Below, one piece after another: positions 8,620 through 17,152 of a stretch of 64,000 nt of DNA (position 1 is the stretch's first letter; each line of letters opens with the position of its first letter). A program made the translations under genes and the position numbers. Below the pieces are notes generated by a model, which was given only the letters and a program-made list of their open reading frames with translations, was not told the DNA's origin and did no database searches. Origin of the DNA: UBA9676 sp963730065 (lineage in GTDB: Bacteria > Actinomycetota > Actinomycetes > Streptosporangiales > Streptosporangiaceae); contig CAVSQL010000014.1 in assembly GCA_963730065.1 (NCBI GenBank), positions 806,001 to 870,000 on the forward strand, read 5' to 3'.

Positions 8620-10524
8620 TCACGCTCCTTTGGCGGCCCGGTGGGCTGGCACCGGCTGGCCCTGGCCGAACGCCGCGAGCCATGTCTCGACGCCGATCAT
8701 CTGCCAGAGCAGGAAATAGTGCCAGCGGAGGCGCTGGTGCGGCTGCGCTTTGAGCACAGCCTGGACGAACTCGGGGTTGAAGATACCGGACCGCCGCAGC
8801 CGGTCCGGTGACAGCATCTCCCGGACCATAGGTCCTAGGTCCTTCTGGTACTGCTCGACAGGGTCGAATGTGAATCCCCACTTCCGCTTGTGCAGCACCC
8901 GGTCGGGCAGCACCCCGGTCAGGGCCTCCTTCAGCAGCCCCTTGGGGCCGCCGCCGAACCGGACGTCGTCGGGGATGCGGGCGGCGAACCGGACCAGTTC
9001 CAGGTCGAGCAGCGGGACGCGGGACTCCACCGAGTGCGCCATCGCCATGGTGTCCTCGTTGTGCAGCAGGTCGCACACCATCTTGGTGGCGAACTCGGCC
9101 CGCAACGCCTGGCTCTCCAGTGGCCGCCCGTCGCCAAAGTAGGCGCGGTAGTCGTCCCAGTCCGGCACCTCGAGCCGGCCGAGGAACCCGGGCGCGTACA
9201 CGCGCTGCAGCAGCGCGGGGTTGAAGTCCCAGGCGTTGCGGAGCAGCAGGTAGTTACGGGCGCCGTCGCCGGAGGCGGCGAGCCATTCGAGCTTGCGGGT
9301 GGCCAGGTCGAGCTGCGGCCGGCCCAGCCCGGCGGCCCGGCGCGCCGCCCAGTCCAGGGCCGGCGCCAGCGCGTGGACCCCGGCGCCGAGCGCGCCGCCC
9401 CGCAGCCGGCGTGCGCGCAGCAGGTAGCTGTAGAAGTCGTAGCCGGCGAACAGCTCGTCGCCGCCGAGCCCGGACAGCACCACCGACACGTGCTCGCCGA
9501 TGAACCGGTGCAGCAGATACAGCTGCAGCGAGTTCACCTTCGGCTCCTCGGTGTGCCGGATCGCCTCCGCCAGGTGGGCGAGGGCCTCGTGCAGGACCAC
9601 TTCGGCATGCTCGGTTCCGAAAAGCTGCGCAACGAAACGGGCGTCACCGGTCTCGTCGGTCGGCTCGTCGAAGCCGAGGCTGAACGTCTTGATGGGACCG
9701 CTCGTGGTGCGCCGCAGCATGGCCACGATGGAACTCGAGTCGATGCCGCCGGACAGCGAGACGCCCACCGGCACGTCGGAGATGAGCTGGCGCTTGACGG
9801 CCTGCTCGTAGTGGAACCGGATCCCCTCGAGCCAGTCGCCGCGGCTCAGGCTGGTGTCCGGGGTCCAGTCGATGGCCGCGTACTGCTGTAGCCGGGCCTG
9901 CCCGGCGGCGAACTCGAGCACGTGGCCCGGTGGGAGGCGGCTGATGCCGCGGAAGAACGTCCGGTGCCCGGGGATGTAGCGGACGTTCATCGCCAGGTGG
10001 AGGCTCAGCTCGTCGAGCTCGGCCTGGACGAGGCCGCTCGCGAGCACCGCCTTGGCCTCGGACCCGAACGCCAGCTTGCCGCGCTGGGCCGTGTACACCA
10101 GCGGCTTCACCCCGAGCGGGTCCCGGGCCAGGAACAGCTTGCGGCGAGCCCGGTCGTACAGGGCGAAGGCGAAGATCCCGTTCAGCCGGGCGGTGAAGCC
10201 GATCCCCTCGTCCTCGTACAGGTGGGGCAGGATCTCGGTGTCGCAGTGGGTGGTCAGCTTGTGGCCGCGGTCCAGCACCAGGTCGCGGAGCTGGGGGTAG
10301 TTGTAAATCTCGCCGTTGTAGACGACGGCCACCGAGCCGTCCTCGTTGGCCATCGGCTGCGCGCCGCCGGGCACATCCTGGATGGCCAGCCGCCGGTTGC
10401 CGAGGTGGACGCCGTCGCCGTTGTAGAAGCCCTCGCCGTCGGGGCCGCGGTGGGCGATCGTGTCCGTCATGGCCCGGACGAGCTCTTCGTCTCCGAAGCC
10501 CGCCGTGCCCGCTATCCCGCACAT
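8620..10524 (-). CDS. asnB: AsnB-type asparagine synthase / amidotransferase
   Basis: A 634-residue glutamine-hydrolysing amidotransferase. Cys2 (MCGIAG) is the N-terminal nucleophile of the class II glutaminase domain (about 1-210), with NGEIYNYPQLR at 70-80. The synthetase domain carries the PPi loop SGGIDSS (258-264) and the later GDELFAGYDF motif. The length fits the family. The enzyme activates a carboxylate with ATP and transfers ammonia to make an amide. AsnB paralogues recur in polysaccharide loci, where amidation of a uronic-acid carboxyl is a plausible alternative to free asparagine synthesis. The nearby ugd gene supports that reading but does not prove it. It sits 49 bases after the DUF354 gene and 4 bases before the next methyltransferase gene. 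Confidence 0.88.
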   Translation of the reverse strand: MCGIAGTAGFGDEELVRAMTDTIAHRGPDGEGFYNGDGVHLGNRRLAIQDVPGGAQPMANEDGSVAVVYNGEIYNYPQLRDLVLDRGHKLTTHCDTEILPHLYEDEGIGFTARLNGIFAFALYDRARRKLFLARDPLGVKPLVYTAQRGKLAFGSEAKAVLASGLVQAELDELSLHLAMNVRYIPGHRTFFRGISRLPPGHVLEFAAGQARLQQYAAIDWTPDTSLSRGDWLEGIRFHYEQAVKRQLISDVPVGVSLSGGIDSSSIVAMLRRTTSGPIKTFSLGFDEPTDETGDARFVAQLFGTEHAEVVLHEALAHLAEAIRHTEEPKVNSLQLYLLHRFIGEHVSVVLSGLGGDELFAGYDFYSYLLRARRLRGGALGAGVHALAPALDWAARRAAGLGRPQLDLATRKLEWLAASGDGARNYLLLRNAWDFNPALLQRVYAPGFLGRLEVPDWDDYRAYFGDGRPLESQALRAEFATKMVCDLLHNEDTMAMAHSVESRVPLLDLELVRFAARIPDDVRFGGGPKGLLKEALTGVLPDRVLHKRKWGFTFDPVEQYQKDLGPMVREMLSPDRLRRSGIFNPEFVQAVLKAQPHQRLRWHYFLLWQMIGVETWLAAFGQGQPVPAHRAAKGA

Positions 10525-10573
10525 CGCGGTTACCGGTCCCGGCTGGGGGCGATCGGGCGCCCCGCGGGCAGCG

Positions 10574-11611
10574 TCATCGTCTCCCCGGGAAACAGGACTC
10601 GAAGTAATCGGTCATCCAGGCGGTGACGTCGATCTTCTCGGCGAGCAGGCGCTGCCGCGCGGCCTGCCACGTGGACGCGGGCGCGGCGAGTATCTCCTCG
10701 ATCGCGGTCAAGGCCATGTCGTACTGGTCCTCGGTGAAATGCCGGACAAGGCCGTACCGCCGCTCCTGGTCGTCGGTGTAGCCGCGCCCGGTGGTCGCGA
10801 TATACACCGCCGGCACCCCCAGCACCGCCGCCTCCGACGACATCGTGGCCGACTCCCCCACCACCAGCCGGGCATGGGCGATCAGGTGGTGAATCTGCTC
10901 CACCGGGCCCCGGACGGCGAGCTCGGCGAGGTCGGGAGTGAGCTCCCCCTCGGAGGAGATGAGCACCCGCCCGCGCCGCTGAAGCACCTCGACCAGGTGC
11001 CGCTTCTGCTTGGCCGTCAACCCCAGTTCCCGCCGGTCGTGGACGGCCTGCCAGGACACGAACCGCACGATCGAGTACGGCTCATCCGGACTGACCCCGA
11101 ACTTGGCGAGCACCGCGGGGTCTGGGGTGAACCTGTTCGGGTGCAGATAGGCGAGCTCGTGATAGCCGGCGTACTGCGGGTGCCGGCCGGGGACCTTACC
11201 CTGGTAGCAGTCCGGCGTGCACACGCTGTACGCGAGCGGGTAGACGACCCGGTTGGTCTGCACGGCGAACTCGGTGTCGTAGAACACCACCGCGGGCACA
11301 CGCGGCAGCCGCAGGGCCCCCGCCACCGCGATCGACGGGCCCATGATCCCGGTCATCACGTCCGGCTTGAACGAGCGCATGATCTTCATCAGCCGCGGCG
11401 TGCGCTGGGCCATCTCAACGGCCAGGCCCGCGCCGCTCTTCTGCGCCGAGATCTGCTGGTAGGGAAGGCCGAACGCCCTCAGCAGCTCGACCGACCGGTC
11501 CTTGTCCCGGGCGGTGATGCACACCTGGTGTCCGCGGGACTCCATCTCGGCGTGGAAGTTCCGGAAGAAGTGGACGTGCGCCGGGTGCAGGATGTCGATG
11601 AGGACGCGCAT
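10574..11611 (-). CDS. DUF354 family protein (GT-B-like)
   Basis: A 345-residue protein with the DUF354 signature. The N-terminus MRVLIDILHPAHVHFF is followed by ITARDKD and, later, VVGESATMSSEAAVLGVPAV. That last segment resembles the nucleotide-sugar-binding part of GT-B glycosyltransferases and UDP-GlcNAc 2-epimerase-like folds. DUF354 genes are common in archaeal and bacterial polysaccharide loci beside asnB and bi-domain oxidoreductases, but the reaction is not established. The start lies four bases after the preceding methyltransferase gene's stop, showing operon membership. Transfer of a sugar from a UDP donor is the most likely activity. Epimerase-type chemistry is the alternative. 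Confidence 0.78.
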   Translation of the reverse strand: MRVLIDILHPAHVHFFRNFHAEMESRGHQVCITARDKDRSVELLRAFGLPYQQISAQKSGAGLAVEMAQRTPRLMKIMRSFKPDVMTGIMGPSIAVAGALRLPRVPAVVFYDTEFAVQTNRVVYPLAYSVCTPDCYQGKVPGRHPQYAGYHELAYLHPNRFTPDPAVLAKFGVSPDEPYSIVRFVSWQAVHDRRELGLTAKQKRHLVEVLQRRGRVLISSEGELTPDLAELAVRGPVEQIHHLIAHARLVVGESATMSSEAAVLGVPAVYIATTGRGYTDDQERRYGLVRHFTEDQYDMALTAIEEILAAPASTWQAARQRLLAEKIDVTAWMTDYFESCFPGRR

Positions 11612-11615
11612 GCGA

Positions 11616-12428
11616 TCAGGTGGCCTTGCCGTTGGGGGCGTCCGGCCAGGCCTCCAGCGGGCGCCGCGCCACCACGAGGACGCCCGCGCCCCACCGCGGC
11701 CGGGAGAACTTCCCGAGGTAGGAGACGCCGAGCAGCACCGGGAACACCACCGCGTAGGCCAGCTTGCGGCGCTGGTCGGCCCCGGTGATCAGGTAGGAGA
11801 TGTTGTTGGTGAACGTCTCCAGCATCCCGTAGGTGTACTGGTGGCCCGTCACCTCGAACCCGGCCTCCTTCAGCTTGCCGACCAGCTCCTCGGCCCGGTA
11901 CCCGGGCCGGACGTGGCCGGGGACGTCGAAGTTGACCCGGCGGCGCAGCAGAAGCCACCGCCGCTCGTAACCGGGGGTGTGGGCGACCAGCCGCCCGCCG
12001 GGGTGCAGCGCGTGCAGCAGCGTCCGCATCGCCGCGATGTCGTCCTCGACGTGCTCGAAGTTGTCGACGCTCACCACCAGGTCGAACTGGTCCTCGAAGT
12101 CGAGCTTGGTGACGTCGCCCTCCTGGAAACTGCAGTTGGACAGGTGCGCCCGTTTGGCGATCTCGTTGGCCCGGGCGACCAGGTCGGGCTCGAGCTCGAC
12201 GCCGGTGACCTTGGCCTCCGGGTGCCGCTTGGCGAGCTCGTAGCTGAACACCCCGGAGCCGCAGCCGGCGTCCAGGATCGCCGGGTACGAGCCGTCGGTG
12301 GCGGGCAGCACGTGCCGCAGCCGGATGCGCAGCCCGTTGGCCGGCGCCCCCAGCAGGTTCGCGTACAGCCGCTCGAACCTGCTGCGGCCCGGGTCGAGTG
12401 ACAGCTCCCGGCCTGGGAATCCCTTCAC
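11616..12428 (-). CDS. Class I SAM-dependent methyltransferase with hydrophobic C-terminal segment
   Basis: A 270-residue methyltransferase. The start chosen is GTG at 12428 because its GTGA overlaps the upstream gene's stop codon and GGAGGG lies just before it. The longer ORF reading back to 12662 would overlap the toroid gene by 238 bases. Motif I is ILDAGCGSGVFSYEL, motif II VTGVELEPDL, and motif IV FDLVVSVDNFEHVEDD with VAHTPGYERRW. A hydrophobic stretch (YAVVFPVLLGVSYLGKF) near the C-terminus could lie at the membrane. The translational coupling implies production in step with the toroid protein, and the substrate is probably the same glycan or its lipid carrier. Confidence 0.8.
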   Translation of the reverse strand: MKGFPGRELSLDPGRSRFERLYANLLGAPANGLRIRLRHVLPATDGSYPAILDAGCGSGVFSYELAKRHPEAKVTGVELEPDLVARANEIAKRAHLSNCSFQEGDVTKLDFEDQFDLVVSVDNFEHVEDDIAAMRTLLHALHPGGRLVAHTPGYERRWLLLRRRVNFDVPGHVRPGYRAEELVGKLKEAGFEVTGHQYTYGMLETFTNNISYLITGADQRRKLAYAVVFPVLLGVSYLGKFSRPRWGAGVLVVARRPLEAWPDAPNGKAT

Positions 12429-13645
12429 GCTTGCCCTCCGCAGTTCTCGAGGTAGCTGGCGAGCGCCCACGACATCCAGCCCTGGCACCAGCGCAGTTCC
12501 CGGATACGGGTCCGGTATCTCCGGCGCCGCTGATAGTAGAACCATCCACTGCCCGGGTCCCACATATTGTCCCGCGTCCATTGCAGCACCCGGGCGGCGG
12601 TCTCGCCGCCGGCGCCGTGGTACCGCTGCTGCAGCGAGAACGTGATGACGCCCTGGGCGCACCCGTGGATGTCGATCGGGTAGAGGCGGTCGCTCATGAA
12701 CCGGGCCGCGCCGTCCGGCTCGAACAGCTTGCGGGCATAGAAGCCGATCCCCCGGCGGTAGGCGGGCTCGAACTCGTCGCTGCCGGTGGCCAGCCCGTAG
12801 CCCAGGATCGCGTCGAGGATGAAACCGGTGTGGTAGTTGTCGTGCGTGATATGGCTGGCCGACGGCGGGTCGGCGTAGTACCAGGCGCCGTAGTCGGTCT
12901 GCTTCGACACCACGTAGCGCATGAGCCGGCCGCCTTGGCGGGTGAAGTCACCGTCGCCGGTGAGCTTGCCGAGCCGGGCGGCCAGGGCCCCGGTCAGCGC
13001 CGAGACGTCCATGACGATCCAGTCGATGGACGGGTCGGGCACGTAGCTGAGGCACCAGCGGTCCTCGTCCTCATACAGCGTCTTCGGCGCCCCGAGCAGG
13101 AACCGCACCGCCTGCCCGGCGGCCTCGAGATAGCGGCCGTCCTGGAGCGTCTCGTACCCGTCGAGCAGGGCCTGGCCGACGAACGAGGTGACCACCCGGT
13201 TGGGGAAGTTCCGCGGGGCGAAGAACCCGACGTCCTGCCACGGGTACGGGTAACCCCAGCACAGGTGCTCGAATCCCGGGGCCGGATGGGCGATCAGCCA
13301 GTCGAGCAGCTCGCGGGCCTCGGCGGCGTCGCCCGCCGACCCGGTCATCCGGTGCCGTGCGAGCAGCGCGCGGGAGAACAGGGACAGGCCCTTCGCGTTC
13401 CGCGCCTTGCGGACACCGGCCAGCGGCCGGATGTCGATGGGACTGCGGGTCACGACCTGGATGGCGGCGAGCCGACGCAGCCTCGACTGACCGGCCAGGT
13501 GGGCCAGGACGGGCGAGTTGAGGCCGTCGTGCTTGGAGTACCCCTCGTAGCTGTCTGACCGGGCGGTCTGCAGGACCCGCTCCAGCACCTCGATATGGGT
13601 GGGGCGCCCGCGCTGGGCGGTTGCCGTGTTCCGGTCTTCCGTCAT
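12425..13645 (-). CDS. Alpha/alpha-toroid protein of polysaccharide locus, function unknown
   Basis: A 406-residue cytosolic protein without signal peptide. It is rich in aromatic-glycine and WxxxP-like patterns spaced as in helical-toroid folds: CWGYPYPWQDVGFFAP, LSYVPDPSIDWIVMDV, GAWYYADPPSASHITHDNYHTGFILDAI and IHGCAQGVITFSLQQRY. This periodicity recalls GH88/GH127-type hydrolases, AGE-type epimerases and the C-terminal domain of D-glucuronyl C5-epimerase. No catalytic set can be assigned. The start at 13645 is preferred because homology-like composition begins there, although the Shine-Dalgarno is weak. It is the first gene of the leftward operon and faces the bi-domain oxidoreductase across a shared 342-base region. 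A uronate epimerase, lyase or hydrolase role is inference. Confidence 0.6.
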   Translation of the reverse strand: MTEDRNTATAQRGRPTHIEVLERVLQTARSDSYEGYSKHDGLNSPVLAHLAGQSRLRRLAAIQVVTRSPIDIRPLAGVRKARNAKGLSLFSRALLARHRMTGSAGDAAEARELLDWLIAHPAPGFEHLCWGYPYPWQDVGFFAPRNFPNRVVTSFVGQALLDGYETLQDGRYLEAAGQAVRFLLGAPKTLYEDEDRWCLSYVPDPSIDWIVMDVSALTGALAARLGKLTGDGDFTRQGGRLMRYVVSKQTDYGAWYYADPPSASHITHDNYHTGFILDAILGYGLATGSDEFEPAYRRGIGFYARKLFEPDGAARFMSDRLYPIDIHGCAQGVITFSLQQRYHGAGGETAARVLQWTRDNMWDPGSGWFYYQRRRRYRTRIRELRWCQGWMSWALASYLENCGGQA

Positions 13646-13987
13646 AGCGGTGACAACCTCGGGATCTGCTGGGTTGTGGAAGCCCTCGGGCGAGGGGGAC
13701 AGGGCCGGCAGCCCGGCTCGGCTGGATCGGCAGCAGAAACGCCGCTCCAGCCACACTGGACCGCCGACTACGGGCCCGGCCTGGCGCTCCAGGCTAGCGC
13801 AGGTGATACCTGGATTTGTGCCGTCGGCGTTGGTCAGCACTATTCACTACCTGCCAGCGCTGGCAGGAGGGTCATCAAGGCGGGACTGCGGTGGGGACTC
13901 TGGTAGCGTGGCGCACCGATAAATCTGGTGCTGCGGCCGTTGGCAATACGGTCGGGTATTCCTGTTCGAAGGCGGATTGAGGTCGGC
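13646..13987. promoter_or_regulatory. Divergent intergenic region of the glycan operons
   Basis: This 342-base gap separates the leftward toroid operon from the rightward bi-domain operon, so both promoters must lie here. It is less GC-rich than the flanking genes, notably around 13915-13975. The clearest structure is the 18-base palindrome at 13850-13867. No confident -35/-10 pair could be chosen by eye. Confidence 0.55.
13850..13867. promoter_or_regulatory. 18-bp perfect palindrome, candidate operator
   Basis: CCTGCCAGCGCTGGCAGG is a perfect inverted repeat without a spacer, placed between the divergent glycan operons. The position suits a dimeric repressor that controls both sides. No regulator gene is adjacent, and a chance palindrome in GC-rich DNA cannot be excluded. 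Confidence 0.4.
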
Positions 13988-16231
13988 ATGAAGCAGGTAT
14001 TCCGCAGGGTGATCGACCGTCGCGGTCGGGTCCTTGTCGCGGACCTGCCCGTCCCGCACGTGGGCCCGGATCAAGTGCTGGTGCAGAGTCATTACTCGCT
14101 GATCAGCTCGGGCACCGAGATGGGGACGCTGGCGAAGACGCCGGCCGAGCTGGTGCGCCAGACCATTTCGGACCCCTGGATGCGGAACGTGGTCAAGCAG
14201 ACGATCCTCGCCACCGGCCCCAGCCAGACGGCGCGGCGGGTCTGGCACGAGATCGTCACGCCCCGGGAGATCGGCTACAGCGGTGCGGGCACGGTGCTCG
14301 CCCTCGGCGATCACGTCGAAGGGCTCGAGATCGGGCAGACCGTGGCATACGCGGCGAGCGGCCACGCCGAGGTGGCGGCCCCGTACATCAACCACGTGGT
14401 GCCTGTGCCGGACGGCGTCGACCTCCGGCACGCGGCATTCGTCACCGTCGGCGGCATCGCCATGCAGTCGCTCCGCCGCGCCGACCTGAAATTCGGCGAG
14501 ACGGTCGCCATCTACGGCCTCGGCCTGGTCGGCCAGCTATGCGCCGCGATCGCCAAGGCGGCCGGCTGCGTGGTGGCCGGGATCGACATCAACCCGAAGG
14601 CGAACGAACTGGCCACCGCCGCCGGCGCGGCGATGGTGGTCAACCCGTCCGAGCCCGACTGGAAGCGGCGCATCAGCGAATTCACCGGCAAGAACGGCGT
14701 CGACGCCACAGTGATCTGCGCCAGCTCCGACTCGCCGGAGATCATCAACTCGGCGATGGAGATCACCCGGCGGCAGGGCCGGGTGGTGCTGGTCGGCTAC
14801 GTCAAGCTCGACATCCACCCGAAGAACTTCCTGTACCGCGAGATCGACCTGCGCTACTCGCGCGCCTACGGGCCGGGCAGCTACCACGCCAGCTACGAGA
14901 AGGGCCGCGTCGACTACCCGTTCGGGTACGTCCGCTGGACCGAGAAGCGCAACCTGGAGGAGTTCATCCGGCTCGTCGCCTCCGGGGCCGTCAGCCCGGA
15001 GCCGCTGATCGCCGGGGTCTACCCGGTGGAGCGCGCCCAGGAGCCGTTCGACGCCATCCGCGAGCGGAAACTGCCCGGTGTCGCGGCGCTGATCTCCTAC
15101 GGGACCGCCCCCGACCTCAGCCGGACGACGCAGATCAAGCCGCGCGCGAAGCGGGACGGCAAGGTCGGGATCTCACTGATCGGGTTCGGCAACCACGTCC
15201 TGGGCATGCACCTGCCCAACCTCAAGGCCATGCGTGACGTGGAGCTCCGTGGCATCGCGTCGGCGACCGGGCGCAACGCCTCTGTCGCCGCGAAGGGCCT
15301 CGGCGTCACGATGATCACGACCGACGTCGACGAGTTGCTCGCCGACGAGGGCACCGACGCGGTGATGATCTGCTCGAACCAGCCGGAGCACTACGGGCAT
15401 ATCCGGGCGGCGATCAAGGCCGGCAAGGCCGTGTTCATCGAGAAGCCGATGGTCACCCGGCTGGAGGATTTCAGCGAGCTGCTCCGCCTGATGGAGACGC
15501 AGCCGACCCTGGTCACGCTCGGGCTCAACCGCCGCTACTCCCCCCTGGTCGACAGCCTCCGCAAGTCACTGAAGTCCCCCGTCGACTTCGTCGAGTACGT
15601 GATCGCCCAGCAGCCCCTGCCGGCCGACCACTGGAGCCTCGACCCGGTGGACGGCGGCGGGCGGCTGGTCAGCGAGGGAGAGCACTTCATCGACCTGTGC
15701 AACCTGCTCATCGGCAAGCGGCCGGTGTCAGTCACCGCCCGCGCGCTGGGCAAGGCGCCGGACGATCTCCGGACGCTGTGCAACTTCTCGGTGACCCTCC
15801 ACTACGACGGCGCCGCCGCCACGGTCGTCTTCGACGAGTGCGGCGTTCCCGGCTTCCCCCGGGAGCGGCTATCGGTGTTCGCCCCCGGCCAGGTGGCGAT
15901 CCTGGATGACTTCGGGAAGCTCACCCAGTACGGCTCCGGCAAGCCGCACAGCAAGGGCACCGGCCTGCACAAGTCCATGGGTCACGCTGAAGAGCTCGAG
16001 CAGTTCGTCCGGGCGGTAAAGGGCGAGACCAACCACCTGCTGTCCTGGGAGGGCTCGTCGCTCGCGACGCTGTGCATGTTCGCCGCCCAGGAAAGCATCA
16101 GGCTCGGGGCCGAGATTGACCTTGACCAGTTCCACCGGTCGCTGCTCGCCTCCGCCGACCCCGCCGAGAACGGCATGCCGGACCATGCGACGCCAGCGGC
16201 CCGTGACGACGATCAGATGGGGGTGCGGTGA
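13988..16231 (+). CDS. Bi-domain oxidoreductase (zinc-type alcohol dehydrogenase + Gfo/Idh/MocA)
   Basis: A 747-residue fusion. Residues 1 to about 365 form an MDR alcohol-dehydrogenase domain with GYSGAGTVLALG and the NAD(P)-binding GLGLVGQL. From about 385 a Gfo/Idh/MocA domain starts with ISLIGFGNHVLGMHLPNL and carries the typical VFIEKPM motif and a later EGEHFIDLCN segment. The ATG at 13988 has GAGG nearby and begins at the conserved MKQV. This fusion recurs in polysaccharide loci with asnB, DUF354 and heparinase-like genes and probably oxidises or epimerises a nucleotide sugar or glycan residue. The exact reaction is not established. The stop overlaps the next gene's start (TGATG), so the two are translationally coupled. 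Confidence 0.85.
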   Translation: MKQVFRRVIDRRGRVLVADLPVPHVGPDQVLVQSHYSLISSGTEMGTLAKTPAELVRQTISDPWMRNVVKQTILATGPSQTARRVWHEIVTPREIGYSGAGTVLALGDHVEGLEIGQTVAYAASGHAEVAAPYINHVVPVPDGVDLRHAAFVTVGGIAMQSLRRADLKFGETVAIYGLGLVGQLCAAIAKAAGCVVAGIDINPKANELATAAGAAMVVNPSEPDWKRRISEFTGKNGVDATVICASSDSPEIINSAMEITRRQGRVVLVGYVKLDIHPKNFLYREIDLRYSRAYGPGSYHASYEKGRVDYPFGYVRWTEKRNLEEFIRLVASGAVSPEPLIAGVYPVERAQEPFDAIRERKLPGVAALISYGTAPDLSRTTQIKPRAKRDGKVGISLIGFGNHVLGMHLPNLKAMRDVELRGIASATGRNASVAAKGLGVTMITTDVDELLADEGTDAVMICSNQPEHYGHIRAAIKAGKAVFIEKPMVTRLEDFSELLRLMETQPTLVTLGLNRRYSPLVDSLRKSLKSPVDFVEYVIAQQPLPADHWSLDPVDGGGRLVSEGEHFIDLCNLLIGKRPVSVTARALGKAPDDLRTLCNFSVTLHYDGAAATVVFDECGVPGFPRERLSVFAPGQVAILDDFGKLTQYGSGKPHSKGTGLHKSMGHAEELEQFVRAVKGETNHLLSWEGSSLATLCMFAAQESIRLGAEIDLDQFHRSLLASADPAENGMPDHATPAARDDDQMGVR

Positions 16232-16956
16232 TGGTATATCACGCTTCCAATCGCCTCCGGCGCATCCCGTTCAGCGCCCGCATCCTCATGGAGCGGCTGT
16301 CGGGGAAAACGGTCTTCGAGGCCTTCCACTACCGCGAGTCGAACCTCACACGCCTGGTAGACCTGTTCGCTCATGTCAACGTCGAACGGTGGCGCGGGAT
16401 GAGGGTCCTGGAAGTCGGGGCTGGGCTCGGCCGCTTGGGTGATGCTTTCGCCGCCCTCGGGTTTGACGTCACCTCGACGGACGGTCGGCCCGAGCACGTC
16501 GAGGCCATGAAGGCACGCGGGCGGGCGTCGTTCGTACTGGACCTTGACCGAACCGGGGTGGACGAGGCGGGCGACTTCGAGCTGATCCTCGCCTTCGGCG
16601 TGCTGTACCACCTCGCGCATCCCGAGGAATTCCTGCGCAGCTGCGGGAAGGTGGCGAGGGTCCTGCTGCTTGAGACGGCCGTGTGTGATCGCCGCGAGCC
16701 GGTCGTCGATTGGGTCAGCGAGGCCCGTGGATGGCGGGGCACGGATCAGGCACTGAGAGGCCAGGGCTGCCGCCCGAGCCCCGCCTGGGTCGAAGCCACC
16801 TGCCGCGAGGCCGGGTTCGACGTCGTGCGCGATATCTCCAGCCCGCTGGGAGACTGGACCAGCGGGACGTACGGCTGGGAGCCGCGTGACAACGGCGAGT
16901 GGCGTCGGGACGGCGTCAACCTGCGCAAGATGTGGGTATGTGAGCGAAGCGGGTGA
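16231..16956 (+). CDS. Class I SAM-dependent methyltransferase
   Basis: A 241-residue methyltransferase starting at the ATG that overlaps the previous stop (TGATG); a GTG one codon earlier is the alternative. Motif I is VLEVGAGLGRLGDA (about residues 58-71), motif II VTSTDGRPEHV, and motif IV ELILAFGVLYHLAHPEEFL. The C-terminus contains WTSGTYGWEP, so an aromatic substrate loop is possible. It is co-transcribed with the bi-domain oxidoreductase and thus probably acts on the same sugar. It is one of four methyltransferases inside the glycan locus, which suggests a multiply methylated product. Confidence 0.8.
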   Translation: MVYHASNRLRRIPFSARILMERLSGKTVFEAFHYRESNLTRLVDLFAHVNVERWRGMRVLEVGAGLGRLGDAFAALGFDVTSTDGRPEHVEAMKARGRASFVLDLDRTGVDEAGDFELILAFGVLYHLAHPEEFLRSCGKVARVLLLETAVCDRREPVVDWVSEARGWRGTDQALRGQGCRPSPAWVEATCREAGFDVVRDISSPLGDWTSGTYGWEPRDNGEWRRDGVNLRKMWVCERSG

Positions 16957-16984
16957 GTGCGGTGCCGCACGGCCGGGCCAGGGC

Positions 16985-17152
16985 TAGGCATTCGGCCGGG
17001 CATCACCAGCAGCAAGCCGAGCCGGGTCAGCTGGGCTGCGGCGGACGGACTCGCGGTGGGCATGTAATGAGCCTGCCAGTCGGCGACGAGCCTGGGCGTA
17101 ACCCCTGGGTGGATGACGGTCACGTAGATCGCCAGGCCACCGATGACTAGCA
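16985..17152 (-). pseudogene. Internal fragment of a GT-C glycosyltransferase
   Basis: The minus strand reads RMLVIGGLAIYVTVIHPGVT, then PRLVADWQAHYMPTASPSAAA. It aligns without gaps to the intact GT-C protein encoded at 20743-22305 (GMLAVGFAVYEIFIRPHVTR, then ILVNDWSRGYMPTRSASAAA). Shared residues include ML, the YxxxIxPxVT block, LVxDW and YMPTxSxSAAA. Homology ends at both edges, with the acyltransferase start on one side and the methyltransferase end on the other, so only about 55 codons survive. It is a relic of a paralogous gene lost or moved during remodelling of the locus. Confidence 0.7.
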
